From assembly GCA_025449725.1 (NCBI GenBank), contig JANWIU010000084.1, positions 1 through 10,903 of the forward strand: a stretch of DNA of 10,903 nt, in the 5' to 3' direction. Both the position numbers and the translations under genes were made by a program. Under the pieces are notes generated by a model. The model was not told the DNA's origin and did not search any database. It worked only from the letters and a program-made list of their open reading frames with translations. This DNA is from Pseudobdellovibrio sp. (GTDB taxonomy: Bacteria; Bdellovibrionota; Bdellovibrionia; Bdellovibrionales; Bdellovibrionaceae). This document shows, in pieces, positions 1 through 5,989 of this stretch (position 1 is the stretch's first letter; each line of letters starts with the position of its first letter).

Positions 1-132
1 GCAGATAAAGAGCAGTCTTTAATTGCCGAAATTACTAAAATTCATCCGTACGATGTTCCGTTCATAGCTGTTATTGGACCGGAAAGCGTGAACCTTAGTT
101 ATTTAAATTATGCCATACAGCAACAATCCTAA
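1..132 (+). CDS. cutA: CutA1-like divalent-ion tolerance protein, C-terminal part (5' end outside the window)
   Basis: Frame 1 is open from the first base to a TAA at 130-132 and gives 43 residues. The segment IHPYDVPFIAV followed by NLSYLNYA matches the end of CutA1 proteins, whose C-terminus typically reads HPYEVPEIIALP, then a short spacer and a YLxW/YLxY helix. CutA1 is a small (about 105-115 residue) trimeric ferredoxin-like protein linked to divalent metal tolerance, although its biochemical role is unsettled. Only the last third or so is visible, so start, promoter and N-terminal residues cannot be judged. The call rests on this short but characteristic motif. The next gene begins 60 nt downstream on the same strand, with no clear terminator between them. 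Confidence 0.75.
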   Translation, partial: ADKEQSLIAEITKIHPYDVPFIAVIGPESVNLSYLNYAIQQQS

Positions 133-192
133 TTTAGCATAGACATCATTTTGAGTTAGCTCTTAGGATTTAAGTATTAAAAGGAGTTATTT

Positions 193-582
193 ATGAAAAA
201 GTTTATCTCATTGTTGGTGATGTTAGTTTGGTTCAATGCTTTCGGTAGCCAGTTATCGGTAGAAAGCGCAAACAGCGCAGCTACAGAAGATTATCTATAT
301 TACGATTTCGGCACGGTGTGGATCAACTCAAGAAGTGCTGTTAGATACACGGTTACGAACAATGGCGTAACTCCGCTAACTTATCAAAGCGCCTATGTTT
401 GGGGATCTGACTACCGCGCTGATCACAACTGCAATGGTGTCCTTTTACCAGGTGCACGATGCCAGTTTGAAATTGTTTTTTGGCCATTTTTTGAGGGAAT
501 CTCAAGCGGCCGCTTTGAACTTAACTTCGTAGAAAACGATCGCATTACAGTTGATGTTCGCGGTTGGGCCCGCCGAATGTAA
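193..582 (+). CDS. Small secreted protein with one ASH / choice-of-anchor-D type Ig-like domain
   Basis: This 129-residue protein starts at an ATG preceded by a strong AAGGAG about 7 nt upstream. A basic N-terminus (MKK) and a hydrophobic stretch at residues 4-17 form a signal peptide, probably cleaved near residue 18-20. Residues about 36-125 follow the ASH (ASPM-SPD-2-Hydin) / choice-of-anchor D pattern: DFGTV near residue 38, a TVTNNGVTPLTY strand near 53-64, then NC at 80, LLPGARC at 84-90, FEIVFWP, and a final strand before a GRFEL segment. Cys80 and Cys90 are at the usual paired positions and could form a disulfide in the periplasm. Such domains are binding or structural modules; no enzyme is implied. 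It faces the Cys-repeat lipoprotein gene tail to tail across a shared terminator. A single-domain secreted form is small for this family. Confidence 0.72.
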   Translation: MKKFISLLVMLVWFNAFGSQLSVESANSAATEDYLYYDFGTVWINSRSAVRYTVTNNGVTPLTYQSAYVWGSDYRADHNCNGVLLPGARCQFEIVFWPFFEGISSGRFELNFVENDRITVDVRGWARRM

Positions 583-608
583 TATTCGCCAGGCAGTTTA
601 AAGTACAT

Positions 609-638
609 AAAAAAAGCCGGGAACTTCCGGCTTTTTTT
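609..638. terminator. Bidirectional factor-independent terminator between convergent genes
   Basis: The sequence has a run of seven A (609-615), a GCCGG/CCGGC stem (616-620 and 627-631) with a 6-nt loop, and a run of seven T (632-638). The A-run and T-run extend the stem, so it can stop transcription from either side. It lies between the + strand ASH protein gene (ends 582) and the minus-strand lipoprotein gene (ends 646), which fits a shared terminator. Confidence 0.88.
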
Positions 639-645
639 ATTTGGA

Positions 646-2268
646 CTAGTGTTTATCATGTTTGTCTTTATCTTTTTCTTTGTCCTTATCCTTATCCTTA
701 TCCTTGTCTTTGTCCTTGTGGTGATACCAAGAAGGCTGATTGTTCAAATTGCAGCCGCGGTTTTTATGTTTGTACCAGCCTTTGTGTTTTCCACAGTTAA
801 ATCTTTCTTTATATTTATACCATCCTAAGTGAAGTCCGTTATTCGGGTGCTGGCTGTAGTGTTCTTTGTGCTTAATCTGAACGACATGCTTACAGATTTT
901 TACATCGTCATTATCGTCGTCATCATCATCGGGTGGTGGTTGGACCGCACAAGTAGAGTTTGTAAATTCGCCCGACAGGACTCCATCAGTACAAGTCCTT
1001 GTTTCAGCTTCACATGCCGTTGCAGCGGTAGGAGACTTGTAGGCCACAATGTTTTGCCCGCTAACAATTGTTTGACCGTTGAGTAAACAAGATACGGGTG
1101 CACTGACTTCGCAACTTGCAAAGTTAAAACTTCCAGTTAGGTTCCCGTTATCGCAAGTTCTGATCTGAGAATTACAAGTTGAAGAGGCGCCGACCGACGA
1201 AGTTTCAAATGCGGTAACCGTGGCTCCGTGCGGGACGGTAGATCCATTAAAAATACAGCTCGATGCCTGGCCGGCATCACAACTTGCATATACAAAAGAT
1301 CCCGAGAGGTGACCGTTGTCACAAACGCGTGCTTCTGCTTGGCAAAGCTGACCATATTCTACATTCGAAGAAGTATATGCATTGACAGTTTGGCCATGAG
1401 CAATAGTTTGGCCGTTAAAGAGACAAGCGGCGGCTTCACCGACATTACAGCTGGAAAATTGATAAGAACCACTAAGCGTTCCATTGTTGCAAGTACGCGA
1501 TTCGCCGGTGCAAGTTGTGCCATAAGCCGAAGTCGAAGATAAAAATCCCGTTACTGATTCGCCATTTGCAATTGTACGTCCGTCAAATAGACATGAGGCG
1601 GCTGCTTCCACGCTGCATGAAGCATACTGATTTGATCCGGAAAGTACTCCGTTATCGCAAGTTCGGTATTCAAGCTGACATTCCTGCCCGTACGGAACTG
1701 TAGAAGTTAAAAAGGCACCGATATTTTGGCCGTTGGAAATTGTTTGACCGTTAAAGAGACAAGACGCCGGAGCGTCGACTGCACATGAGGAATATTGATT
1801 TGAACCGGAAAGAACACCATTGTTACAGGTTCTGGTTTCTGCCTGGCAGGATTGACCATAGGAGACGCTGGAGTTTGTATAAGCAGGGACGCTTTGCCCA
1901 CTCGCTAAAGAAACGCCATTGAATAAACAGCTGGCCGCCTGATTAACAGTGCAGCTTCCGTAACTGTAACTACCGGTTAATACCCCATCTGTGCATGTTC
2001 TGGTTTCTGATAGGCATGATTGTCCGTACGCAACTGATGATGAATTGTAAGCTGTAATGAGGCCGCCCTCTGGAATGATGCTATCATTGAAGTGACAACC
2101 TTGATCTAGATCGCCCGGAATGGTGTAAGTAGTAGTGGGAGCAATAGCCATCGCAATGGCGAAGTAGTCGGTCTCAGCAGGGGCAGAGCCCGGACTGTTA
2201 CCTGAATTTTGACAGCTGAACAAGAACAAACACATTAACGAAGGAATAAGTCCTTTATTCAAAATCAT
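646..2268 (-). CDS. Lipoprotein of seven 56-residue four-cysteine repeats with acidic and Lys/Asp/His-rich C-terminal tail
   Basis: This is a 540-residue protein starting at ATG 2268, 5 nt after AAGGAG. An in-frame GTG at 2274 overlaps that ribosome site and is less likely. A signal peptide ends in the lipobox LFLFSC, so Cys19 should be lipidated and the protein anchored in a membrane, probably the outer one. Residues 58 to about 443 are seven tandem repeats starting near residues 58, 114, 170, 226, 282, 338 and 394. Each has Cys at repeat positions 1, 28, 35 and 49 and motifs like CLFNGQTI, AYGQSC, ETRTC and NGVLSGS; the last repeat is 2 residues shorter. The tail has a PPP-D6 stretch, then WYKYK/WYKHK motifs, two further Cys-containing segments and a KD-rich end. 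Repeats of this style occur in large exported proteins of several phyla, but I know no function. It may be an extended, disulfide-braced surface protein with a metal- or polyanion-binding tail (inference). Confidence 0.8.
   Translation of the reverse strand: MILNKGLIPSLMCLFLFSCQNSGNSPGSAPAETDYFAIAMAIAPTTTYTIPGDLDQGCHFNDSIIPEGGLITAYNSSSVAYGQSCLSETRTCTDGVLTGSYSYGSCTVNQAASCLFNGVSLASGQSVPAYTNSSVSYGQSCQAETRTCNNGVLSGSNQYSSCAVDAPASCLFNGQTISNGQNIGAFLTSTVPYGQECQLEYRTCDNGVLSGSNQYASCSVEAAASCLFDGRTIANGESVTGFLSSTSAYGTTCTGESRTCNNGTLSGSYQFSSCNVGEAAACLFNGQTIAHGQTVNAYTSSNVEYGQLCQAEARVCDNGHLSGSFVYASCDAGQASSCIFNGSTVPHGATVTAFETSSVGASSTCNSQIRTCDNGNLTGSFNFASCEVSAPVSCLLNGQTIVSGQNIVAYKSPTAATACEAETRTCTDGVLSGEFTNSTCAVQPPPDDDDDDNDDVKICKHVVQIKHKEHYSQHPNNGLHLGWYKYKERFNCGKHKGWYKHKNRGCNLNNQPSWYHHKDKDKDKDKDKDKEKDKDKHDKH
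661..717. repeat. Imperfect hexanucleotide repeat (YTTRTC)n encoding the Lys-Asp tail
   Basis: From 661 to 714 the + strand reads as nine hexamers: TTTGTC, TTTATC, TTTTTC, TTTGTC, CTTATC three times, CTTGTC and TTTGTC. On the minus strand they encode alternating Lys and Asp, with one Glu, near the lipoprotein C-terminus. The unit is a multiple of three, so gain or loss of copies would change tail length without a frameshift. Confidence 0.85.
940..2097 (-). repeat. Seven tandem coding repeats of about 168 nt
   Basis: These repeats encode the seven 56-residue Cys modules of the lipoprotein. The protein pattern is strict (four Cys at fixed spacing, GQ and NGxLSGS motifs). The DNA copies have clearly drifted from one another, so the array is old and maintained by protein-level selection rather than freshly duplicated. 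Confidence 0.85.
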
Positions 2269-2602
2269 AAACACTCCTTGTTTATACCTTTATCTTAAAT
2301 GGAGTTCTTTGCTGATCCTAAATATTTTAAGGCGAATGTTTTTATTTAAAACGACAAAATTTCAAAGCTATATTTTTCGTAAATTGTTTGTACATTTAAT
2401 TGAAACTTCAAAATTTTTCAAAGATTTCTCAAATAAAAAATTCCATTTTGTGCTTTGATTGAGAACGACATGTGACTATTACTTTGTAAAAAGTAGGATC
2501 TTTTTTTGCCAACTGTCTTATATTGATACACCCATTATGCAACCTATTGCTTTAGAGGCCCGGTCTATGGCTTGCTGTATTCATTTTACCAGGAGAATCT
2601 AT
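2269..2602. other. AT-rich divergent intergenic region
   Basis: These 334 nt separate the start of the minus-strand lipoprotein gene from the start of the + strand 92-residue secreted protein, so both promoters should lie here. I see ribosome sites at each end (AAGGAG for the lipoprotein, AGGAGA for the secreted protein) and long A/T tracts, especially at 2340-2455, plus a run of seven T at 2501-2507. No pair of promoter hexamers stands out at good spacing, and I see no RNA gene, riboswitch or credible small ORF. An upstream extension of the + strand reading frame to 2459 lacks a ribosome site and would disrupt the signal peptide. Confidence 0.6.
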
Positions 2603-2881
2603 ATGAAGTACGTAACTGTTTTATCAATGATGTTGTTTTGCGTTTCCGGCTTCGCTGCTGAATCTAAAAAATGTGTCGAGCGAGAAGTTTTAATCACATT
2701 GCGCAGCAGTGGCTCAGTTCATTATTCAGAAAAAGATGAGGGACGTGTCGTTGGCAAGGTTAAGATCCTGGACTGTGGTCAAGCACGGTCATCTGCGCCT
2801 GTTACTACTCAGCCCGGCAACGGTAATTCGGGAGTTCGTCCAGCTTGCCCACCGCAAGTACAAGACTGCATTCCTAGATAA
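2603..2881 (+). CDS. Small secreted Cys- and Pro-containing protein of unknown function
   Basis: The gene encodes 92 residues from ATG 2603, chosen because AGGAGA lies 6 nt upstream and because this start gives a clean signal peptide (MKYVTVL... ending GFAA, cleavage near residue 18-19). The mature part is about 73 residues with four cysteines (24, 58, 82, 89), enough for two disulfides. Residues 24-60 form a compact segment rich in charged and beta-prone residues. The C-terminal third is Pro/Gly/Asn-rich (QPGNGNSGVRPACPP) and looks extended. I do not recognise a family. It is transcribed divergently from the Cys-repeat lipoprotein and is followed by a GC-rich hairpin, so it is probably a single-gene unit. 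A periplasmic or released location is inferred from the signal peptide alone. Confidence 0.65.
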   Translation: MKYVTVLSMMLFCVSGFAAESKKCVEREVLITLRSSGSVHYSEKDEGRVVGKVKILDCGQARSSAPVTTQPGNGNSGVRPACPPQVQDCIPR

Positions 2882-2898
2882 TTTTTTAACAAAATCAG

Positions 2899-2914
2899 GG
2901 CCCTTCTAAGGGCC
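2899..2914 (+). terminator. GC-rich hairpin after the small secreted protein gene (weak terminator candidate)
   Basis: GGCCCTT (2899-2905) and AAGGGCC (2908-2914) form a tight stem 18 nt after the stop codon, with flanking AATC/GATT that can extend pairing. No T-run follows on the + strand, so it is at best a weak factor-independent terminator; it may instead protect the mRNA 3' end. On the minus strand the following bases are only moderately T-rich. Confidence 0.45.
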
Positions 2915-2923
2915 AGATTCGGT

Positions 2924-2950
2924 TAAGTTCGCCTACCTAAATACCGACAC
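2924..2950 (+). promoter_or_regulatory. Possible sigma-28 (FliA)-like promoter upstream of the PAS sensor gene
   Basis: TAAG (2924-2927) is followed after exactly 15 nt by ACCGACAC (2943-2950). The known FliA consensus is TAAA, N15, GCCGATAA, so 3 of 4 and 5 of 8 positions match with ideal spacing. Transcription would begin close to the start codon at 2955/2958, implying a very short or absent leader, which fits the poor ribosome site. A chance match is quite possible. Confidence 0.25.
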
Positions 2951-2957
2951 GAAAGTG

Positions 2958-4172
2958 ATGTCCATTAGGAAATCTATTTTTGTTCTCGCGGCAGTCACTT
3001 CAGCTTTAATGGGCTTGTTCGCAGCATTCTTTTACTTCTCTTTATCGGCTGTAAACTCATACAATTTTCTTGCTGTTACCGGACACCATTGGGCTCAGTT
3101 TCAAAACGAAGCTTTGAACAATTTGGCTCAGTATGCCTCATCTGAAAAAGACGATCATTTTGAGCTTTATAAAAAGAACTTAAAGCTATCATCTATTTTA
3201 AAATCGGCCAGAGCAGGGACTTTGAAAGAAGGTCCGAGGCTTTACATCGACAACGCTCCGGTTGTCAGAGATCCTAGGGACTTACAAAATCTTCGTGACC
3301 TTGGCTTCTTCCTACAGCAGTACGGTCAGCAAGGATCTCTTAAAAAAGTCGTGGAAAAATGGTCCGAAGGCGACAACAAGATGGCCGTTCTTAGCGACAT
3401 TGCAATGGAGCTACGTGAAGATATAAAAAAGAATGAGATGGTAGCTGAAAAGCGAGAATACTACCGTATTCGCCTGGATCGCTTGAAGAATGATTTAAAT
3501 ACGGTTGAAGATGATTTTTTTGCGGCTATGAATGAGTCACAAAGCGGTTTCAGTTCCACTTTGTTTTGGCTGAACTTAATTGTTTTTGGATCGTTATCAG
3601 TTGCGGGTGCAGCCGTTGCATTCTTTGTTGCCCGGCCTTTATTGCGGGATCTCAAAATTTTGCGCGAAGTTGCCCAGCAAGTTGAGTACGGTGGTGATGA
3701 TGCCGTCGATCAGCCAACAAGTAAGGTTCCGGATTTTTCATTTTTTGTTGAGTCATTAGCTCGTATAAAATCGCGGCTCATGATTGAAACTCGTGATCGT
3801 GAGCGTGCTCAAAATATGGCTGGCCTGGGGATGTGGAAATGGTCTCCGTCAGGTCATAAAATGGTCTGGTCGCGAAAAGTATTTGAGGTTTTAAATTTCC
3901 CAGTGAGTATGGGGCCAAGTTACGAAGCCTTTCGTGACCGTGTGCATCCTGAAGACAGAACGATTTTCGATAATTTATTAAGAGAAGAAACCTATTCCGA
4001 GATGAAGGAATTATTGGTGGAGCTTCGCCTGGTGTGTAATTTTGGCGGAAAATGGCAGATTCGCTATTGTCATGTGTTGGTAGAAGCGCAAAACACTGAG
4101 CACGGTACTATTATGTCAGGAACTATTCAGGACATCACTGAGCGCAAAAATGATTTTTCTAAAGCTTCTTAA
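2958..4172 (+). CDS. Two-TM membrane sensor with periplasmic helical domain and C-terminal PAS domain, no output domain
   Basis: The protein has 404 residues from ATG 2958; a GTG at 2955 is in frame and equally possible, as the ribosome site is weak. TM1 spans about residues 7-30. A helical, charged periplasmic region of about 165 residues follows, resembling four-helix-bundle sensor domains. TM2 lies at about 201-226, then a HAMP-like linker (ARPLLRDLKILREVAQQVE). Residues about 285-400 form a PAS_3-type PAS plus PAC: MAGLGMWKW, SRKVFEVLNFP, VHPEDR and IQDITERK. The chain then stops, with no histidine kinase, GGDEF, EAL or methyl-accepting region, and no kinase-like frame before the next gene. 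This architecture looks like the sensory half of a histidine kinase or diguanylate cyclase. It may work by partnering another protein, or be an evolutionary remnant; the intact frame and folded PAS end favour a functional protein. Confidence 0.75.
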   Translation: MSIRKSIFVLAAVTSALMGLFAAFFYFSLSAVNSYNFLAVTGHHWAQFQNEALNNLAQYASSEKDDHFELYKKNLKLSSILKSARAGTLKEGPRLYIDNAPVVRDPRDLQNLRDLGFFLQQYGQQGSLKKVVEKWSEGDNKMAVLSDIAMELREDIKKNEMVAEKREYYRIRLDRLKNDLNTVEDDFFAAMNESQSGFSSTLFWLNLIVFGSLSVAGAAVAFFVARPLLRDLKILREVAQQVEYGGDDAVDQPTSKVPDFSFFVESLARIKSRLMIETRDRERAQNMAGLGMWKWSPSGHKMVWSRKVFEVLNFPVSMGPSYEAFRDRVHPEDRTIFDNLLREETYSEMKELLVELRLVCNFGGKWQIRYCHVLVEAQNTEHGTIMSGTIQDITERKNDFSKAS

Positions 4173-4189
4173 TTGCAGTCTTAAATTGC

Positions 4190-4218
4190 TTGTCAGATTT
4201 TAAAAAACTTAAGATGAT
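4190..4218 (+). promoter_or_regulatory. Candidate sigma-70 type promoter for the 155-residue secreted protein
   Basis: TTGTCA (4190-4195, 5/6 match to TTGACA) and GATGAT (4213-4218, 4/6 match to TATAAT) are separated by exactly 17 nt. Initiation 6-8 nt downstream would fall at the ATG at 4225, giving a leaderless mRNA. This fits the absence of a recognisable ribosome site, but the -10 element is imperfect. Confidence 0.3.
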
Positions 4219-4224
4219 CAAAAC

Positions 4225-4692
4225 ATGAAGTTTTTAATTTTCTTTTCACTACTGATTGTCCTTAATGCGCGAGCAGCCACTCGGGTAAAATTTATGCCGA
4301 TGAACTTTAATGTGATTATCAATGTCACAGAAAAGGATATCTACGGTAATCCCGACTCAGACTCTGCTGATCTATATCAACTTATGAACGTAAGTGAACA
4401 AGACAGTATGCTGGGTAAAGGTAAAAGCATCGTTACAACAGACAAAGATTTTAATCTTGTCTGCTCTAAAGAAAAGAAAATGTGCAGTGTTATTCTGAAA
4501 AAGTCTGCCCGGACTGAAATTTCTTCTGAAAGGAAGTATGCTGCTATTCGGATAGATGGAGACGAAGCGAAGCTGATCACTGAAAAGTTTAAGTTGAATG
4601 AACGTGGTGAGGCTTTCTTTTTGGCGTCTGATAAGCTATTCAGGATATTCGGCACACGAGAGAGTTTTATTTTTGAAGTCTCAGGCGAATAA
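4225..4692 (+). CDS. Secreted protein of unknown function
   Basis: The gene encodes 155 residues from ATG 4225. The N-terminus is a signal peptide: MKFLIFF, a hydrophobic core and ARA at 15-17, with cleavage likely before residue 18. The mature part of about 138 residues is mixed alpha/beta in character, with two cysteines only seven residues apart (80 and 87, in CSKEKKMC), which could form a small disulfide loop or bind a metal. The segment from 89 to 150 alternates strands and charged turns. I recognise no family or catalytic motif. No good ribosome site precedes the ATG, which is unusual for this window, where most small secreted genes have strong ones. It lies 52 nt after the PAS sensor gene in the same direction and may share its transcript or use its own promoter. 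Confidence 0.62.
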   Translation: MKFLIFFSLLIVLNARAATRVKFMPMNFNVIINVTEKDIYGNPDSDSADLYQLMNVSEQDSMLGKGKSIVTTDKDFNLVCSKEKKMCSVILKKSARTEISSERKYAAIRIDGDEAKLITEKFKLNERGEAFFLASDKLFRIFGTRESFIFEVSGE

Positions 4693-4828
4693 GAACCCGC
4701 CGATGTCTCTTTGAGTGTTTAGAAAATTTAATAAGTTGTAATTGTAACTATCAAGTACACAGGCTAACAGTTTTTGTCTAAATCTCATATTGAGACACTC
4801 TAATGTAATTGAATCGGAAGTAACGGGT

Positions 4829-4858
4829 ATAGAGATTGAACTTCTCTATTTCGGGAGA
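4829..4858 (+). promoter_or_regulatory. Leader hairpin overlapping a possible ribosome-site sequestering pairing
   Basis: ATAGAGA (4829-4835) and TCTCTAT (4843-4849) form a perfect 7-bp stem with a 7-nt loop. The first four bases of the 3' arm, TCTC (4843-4846), can alternatively pair with GAGA (4855-4858), which overlaps the GGGAG ribosome site of the next gene. The pairings are mutually exclusive, so formation of the upstream hairpin would free the ribosome site. The alternative pairing is only 4 bp, so this is tentative. Confidence 0.3.
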
Positions 4859-4862
4859 TTCG

Positions 4863-5282
4863 ATGAAGAAAATTCTAAGTCGTTACTATTTTTTACTTCT
4901 ATTGATTTTGATCGCCGGATTCTTTAGTAAGTCGGCATTTGCTTCTGAAATGAAAGTGCATTACCACTGCAGTACTGATAAAGCAGTGACCTTCGAAACA
5001 GCCGAGGGGCCTCTATCTGCGGGGCAGGAATTGAATTACAGCCCAGAGCCGGGAAAGAGTTTGAATCTAACTGTGGGGCGATTTCCTTCTCATTATATGT
5101 TTTGGATTAGAAAACCCTACGGCCAAAGCAAACGTTTTGCTTCAATATTTATAGGTTCGAGAATGTTGGAACAAACCATTGATTTAGGTGAAGAAGGTCA
5201 AGTGTCGAATGCGGTATTTCCATTTCTGCTTCGGGATGGAAATGATGTTATCAAGGCTCAATGTGAAATTAGGGTAGAATAA
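4863..5282 (+). CDS. Small secreted protein upstream of a LapG-like protease
   Basis: The gene encodes 139 residues from ATG 4863, preceded by GGGAG 5 nt upstream. An in-frame ATG at 4836 lies in a hairpin without a ribosome site and would bury the signal peptide. The signal peptide has a basic MKKILSR start, a long hydrophobic core at 8-21 and a likely cleavage after Ala27 (SAFA). The mature protein of about 112 residues is beta-rich in appearance, with cysteines only at 36 and 134, near the two ends, well placed for one disulfide closing the fold. I recognise no family. Its stop codon is 26 nt from the chosen start of the protease gene, and touches an alternative start at 5282, so the two genes are almost certainly co-transcribed. 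It could be a partner, inhibitor or substrate of the protease; that is inference from linkage only. Confidence 0.68.
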   Translation: MKKILSRYYFLLLLILIAGFFSKSAFASEMKVHYHCSTDKAVTFETAEGPLSAGQELNYSPEPGKSLNLTVGRFPSHYMFWIRKPYGQSKRFASIFIGSRMLEQTIDLGEEGQVSNAVFPFLLRDGNDVIKAQCEIRVE

Positions 5283-5308
5283 TGATAGCTTTTGAAAGGG
5301 ATCTTTTT

Positions 5309-5923
5309 ATGTTGAACAGAATTTTCTTTTTGCGAAAACAATTGTTCTTATTAATTTTGATAATTGTGACTACATTAGCTTTCGGCGCGCAAGATGCTAA
5401 TGCCGGTGCAGGTGCCGTCCCGCGCTTAAAGGATTTTGTTGGCCTTCCTGTGCCGTCACCTAATTTAAATAAGTGGCTGAGTGTTGTAAAGCCAGGGGCA
5501 GGCGATGTGGCCGATTGGCAGCGGTTGTTTGCAGGTAAATCGAAGGCGCAGCAAATTGTAGAAGTAAATGTTTGGGTGAATTCACGAATTGAATACAGAG
5601 AAGAAGCTGGAGACCAGTGGGTTTCTCCCCATCAAAGCTTAGCGCGCGGGTATGGTGATTGCGAAGACTTTGCAATTGCTAAGTACTACATTTTAAAGTC
5701 GCTGGGTTTTACCGAAGATCAGCTTTACCTGGTGGTAGCGAACGATTTAGTGGTGCGCAATCAACATGCGGTACTGTTGGTAAACTTCGAAGGGCAAGAA
5801 CAGGTTCTGGATAACTTTACTGATAATATAATGGGGCCCGATACTGCTTTAACTGTTATTTTTCCTGAGTTTGCATTCAGTGGCCGTAAATCCTGGGTGT
5901 TCGGTAGAATGACAAAAATTTAA
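5309..5923 (+). CDS. LapG-like bacterial transglutaminase-like cysteine protease (BTLCP family), periplasmic
   Basis: The gene encodes 204 residues from ATG 5309, which has AAGGGA 7 nt upstream and gives a proper signal peptide (hydrophobic core 11-25, likely cleavage after DANA at about 32). An ATG at 5282 overlapping the previous stop is a less likely alternative. The mature part matches the BTLCP (DUF920/LapG) family: VNxWVNxRIEYREE near the start, YGDCEDFAIAKYY with catalytic Cys118, QHAVLLV with His153 and VLDNFT with Asp168, forming the Cys-His-Asp triad in order and at usual spacing. Length is normal. In Pseudomonas, LapG cleaves the surface adhesin LapA near its N-terminus and is held in check by the c-di-GMP receptor LapD. 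Neither an RTX adhesin nor a GGDEF-EAL LapD is in this window, so substrate and control are unknown here. Co-transcribed with the preceding small secreted protein gene. Confidence 0.88.
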   Translation: MLNRIFFLRKQLFLLILIIVTTLAFGAQDANAGAGAVPRLKDFVGLPVPSPNLNKWLSVVKPGAGDVADWQRLFAGKSKAQQIVEVNVWVNSRIEYREEAGDQWVSPHQSLARGYGDCEDFAIAKYYILKSLGFTEDQLYLVVANDLVVRNQHAVLLVNFEGQEQVLDNFTDNIMGPDTALTVIFPEFAFSGRKSWVFGRMTKI

Positions 5924-5955
5924 AGAATTCTCGCTTCGGAAAAACAGAATTAATT

Positions 5956-5983
5956 AAAAAAACCACCCATTGGTGGTTTTTTT
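5956..5983. terminator. Symmetrical bidirectional factor-independent terminator
   Basis: A run of seven A (5956-5962), CCACC (5963-5967), loop CATT, GGTGG (5972-5976) and seven T (5977-5983) form a near-perfect palindrome. It ends the protease transcript on the + strand, 33 nt after its stop. Read on the minus strand it lies 6 nt beyond the tRNA-Arg 3' end and serves as its terminator as well. Confidence 0.9.
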
Positions 5984-5989
5984 ATTAAA

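Noticed and set aside
151..180. TTGAGT and TATTAA with an 18-nt spacer upstream of the ASH protein gene, as a promoter.
   Set aside because: The predicted transcription start would fall inside or after the ribosome binding site at 181-187, leaving it out of the mRNA.
423..1121. Several open frames of 60-90 codons antisense or out of frame to the ASH protein and lipoprotein genes.
   Set aside because: They have no ribosome sites or family features and lie entirely across convincing genes or the terminator; their composition reflects the underlying repeats.
940..2097. Tandem repeats as a CRISPR array or a recent duplication.
   Set aside because: Units are about 168 nt, coding, contiguous without spacers, and well diverged in DNA while conserved in protein.
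2459..2602. N-terminal extension of the 92-residue secreted protein back to 2459.
   Set aside because: There is no ribosome site there, the extension has no recognisable character, and it would place 48 residues before a good signal peptide.
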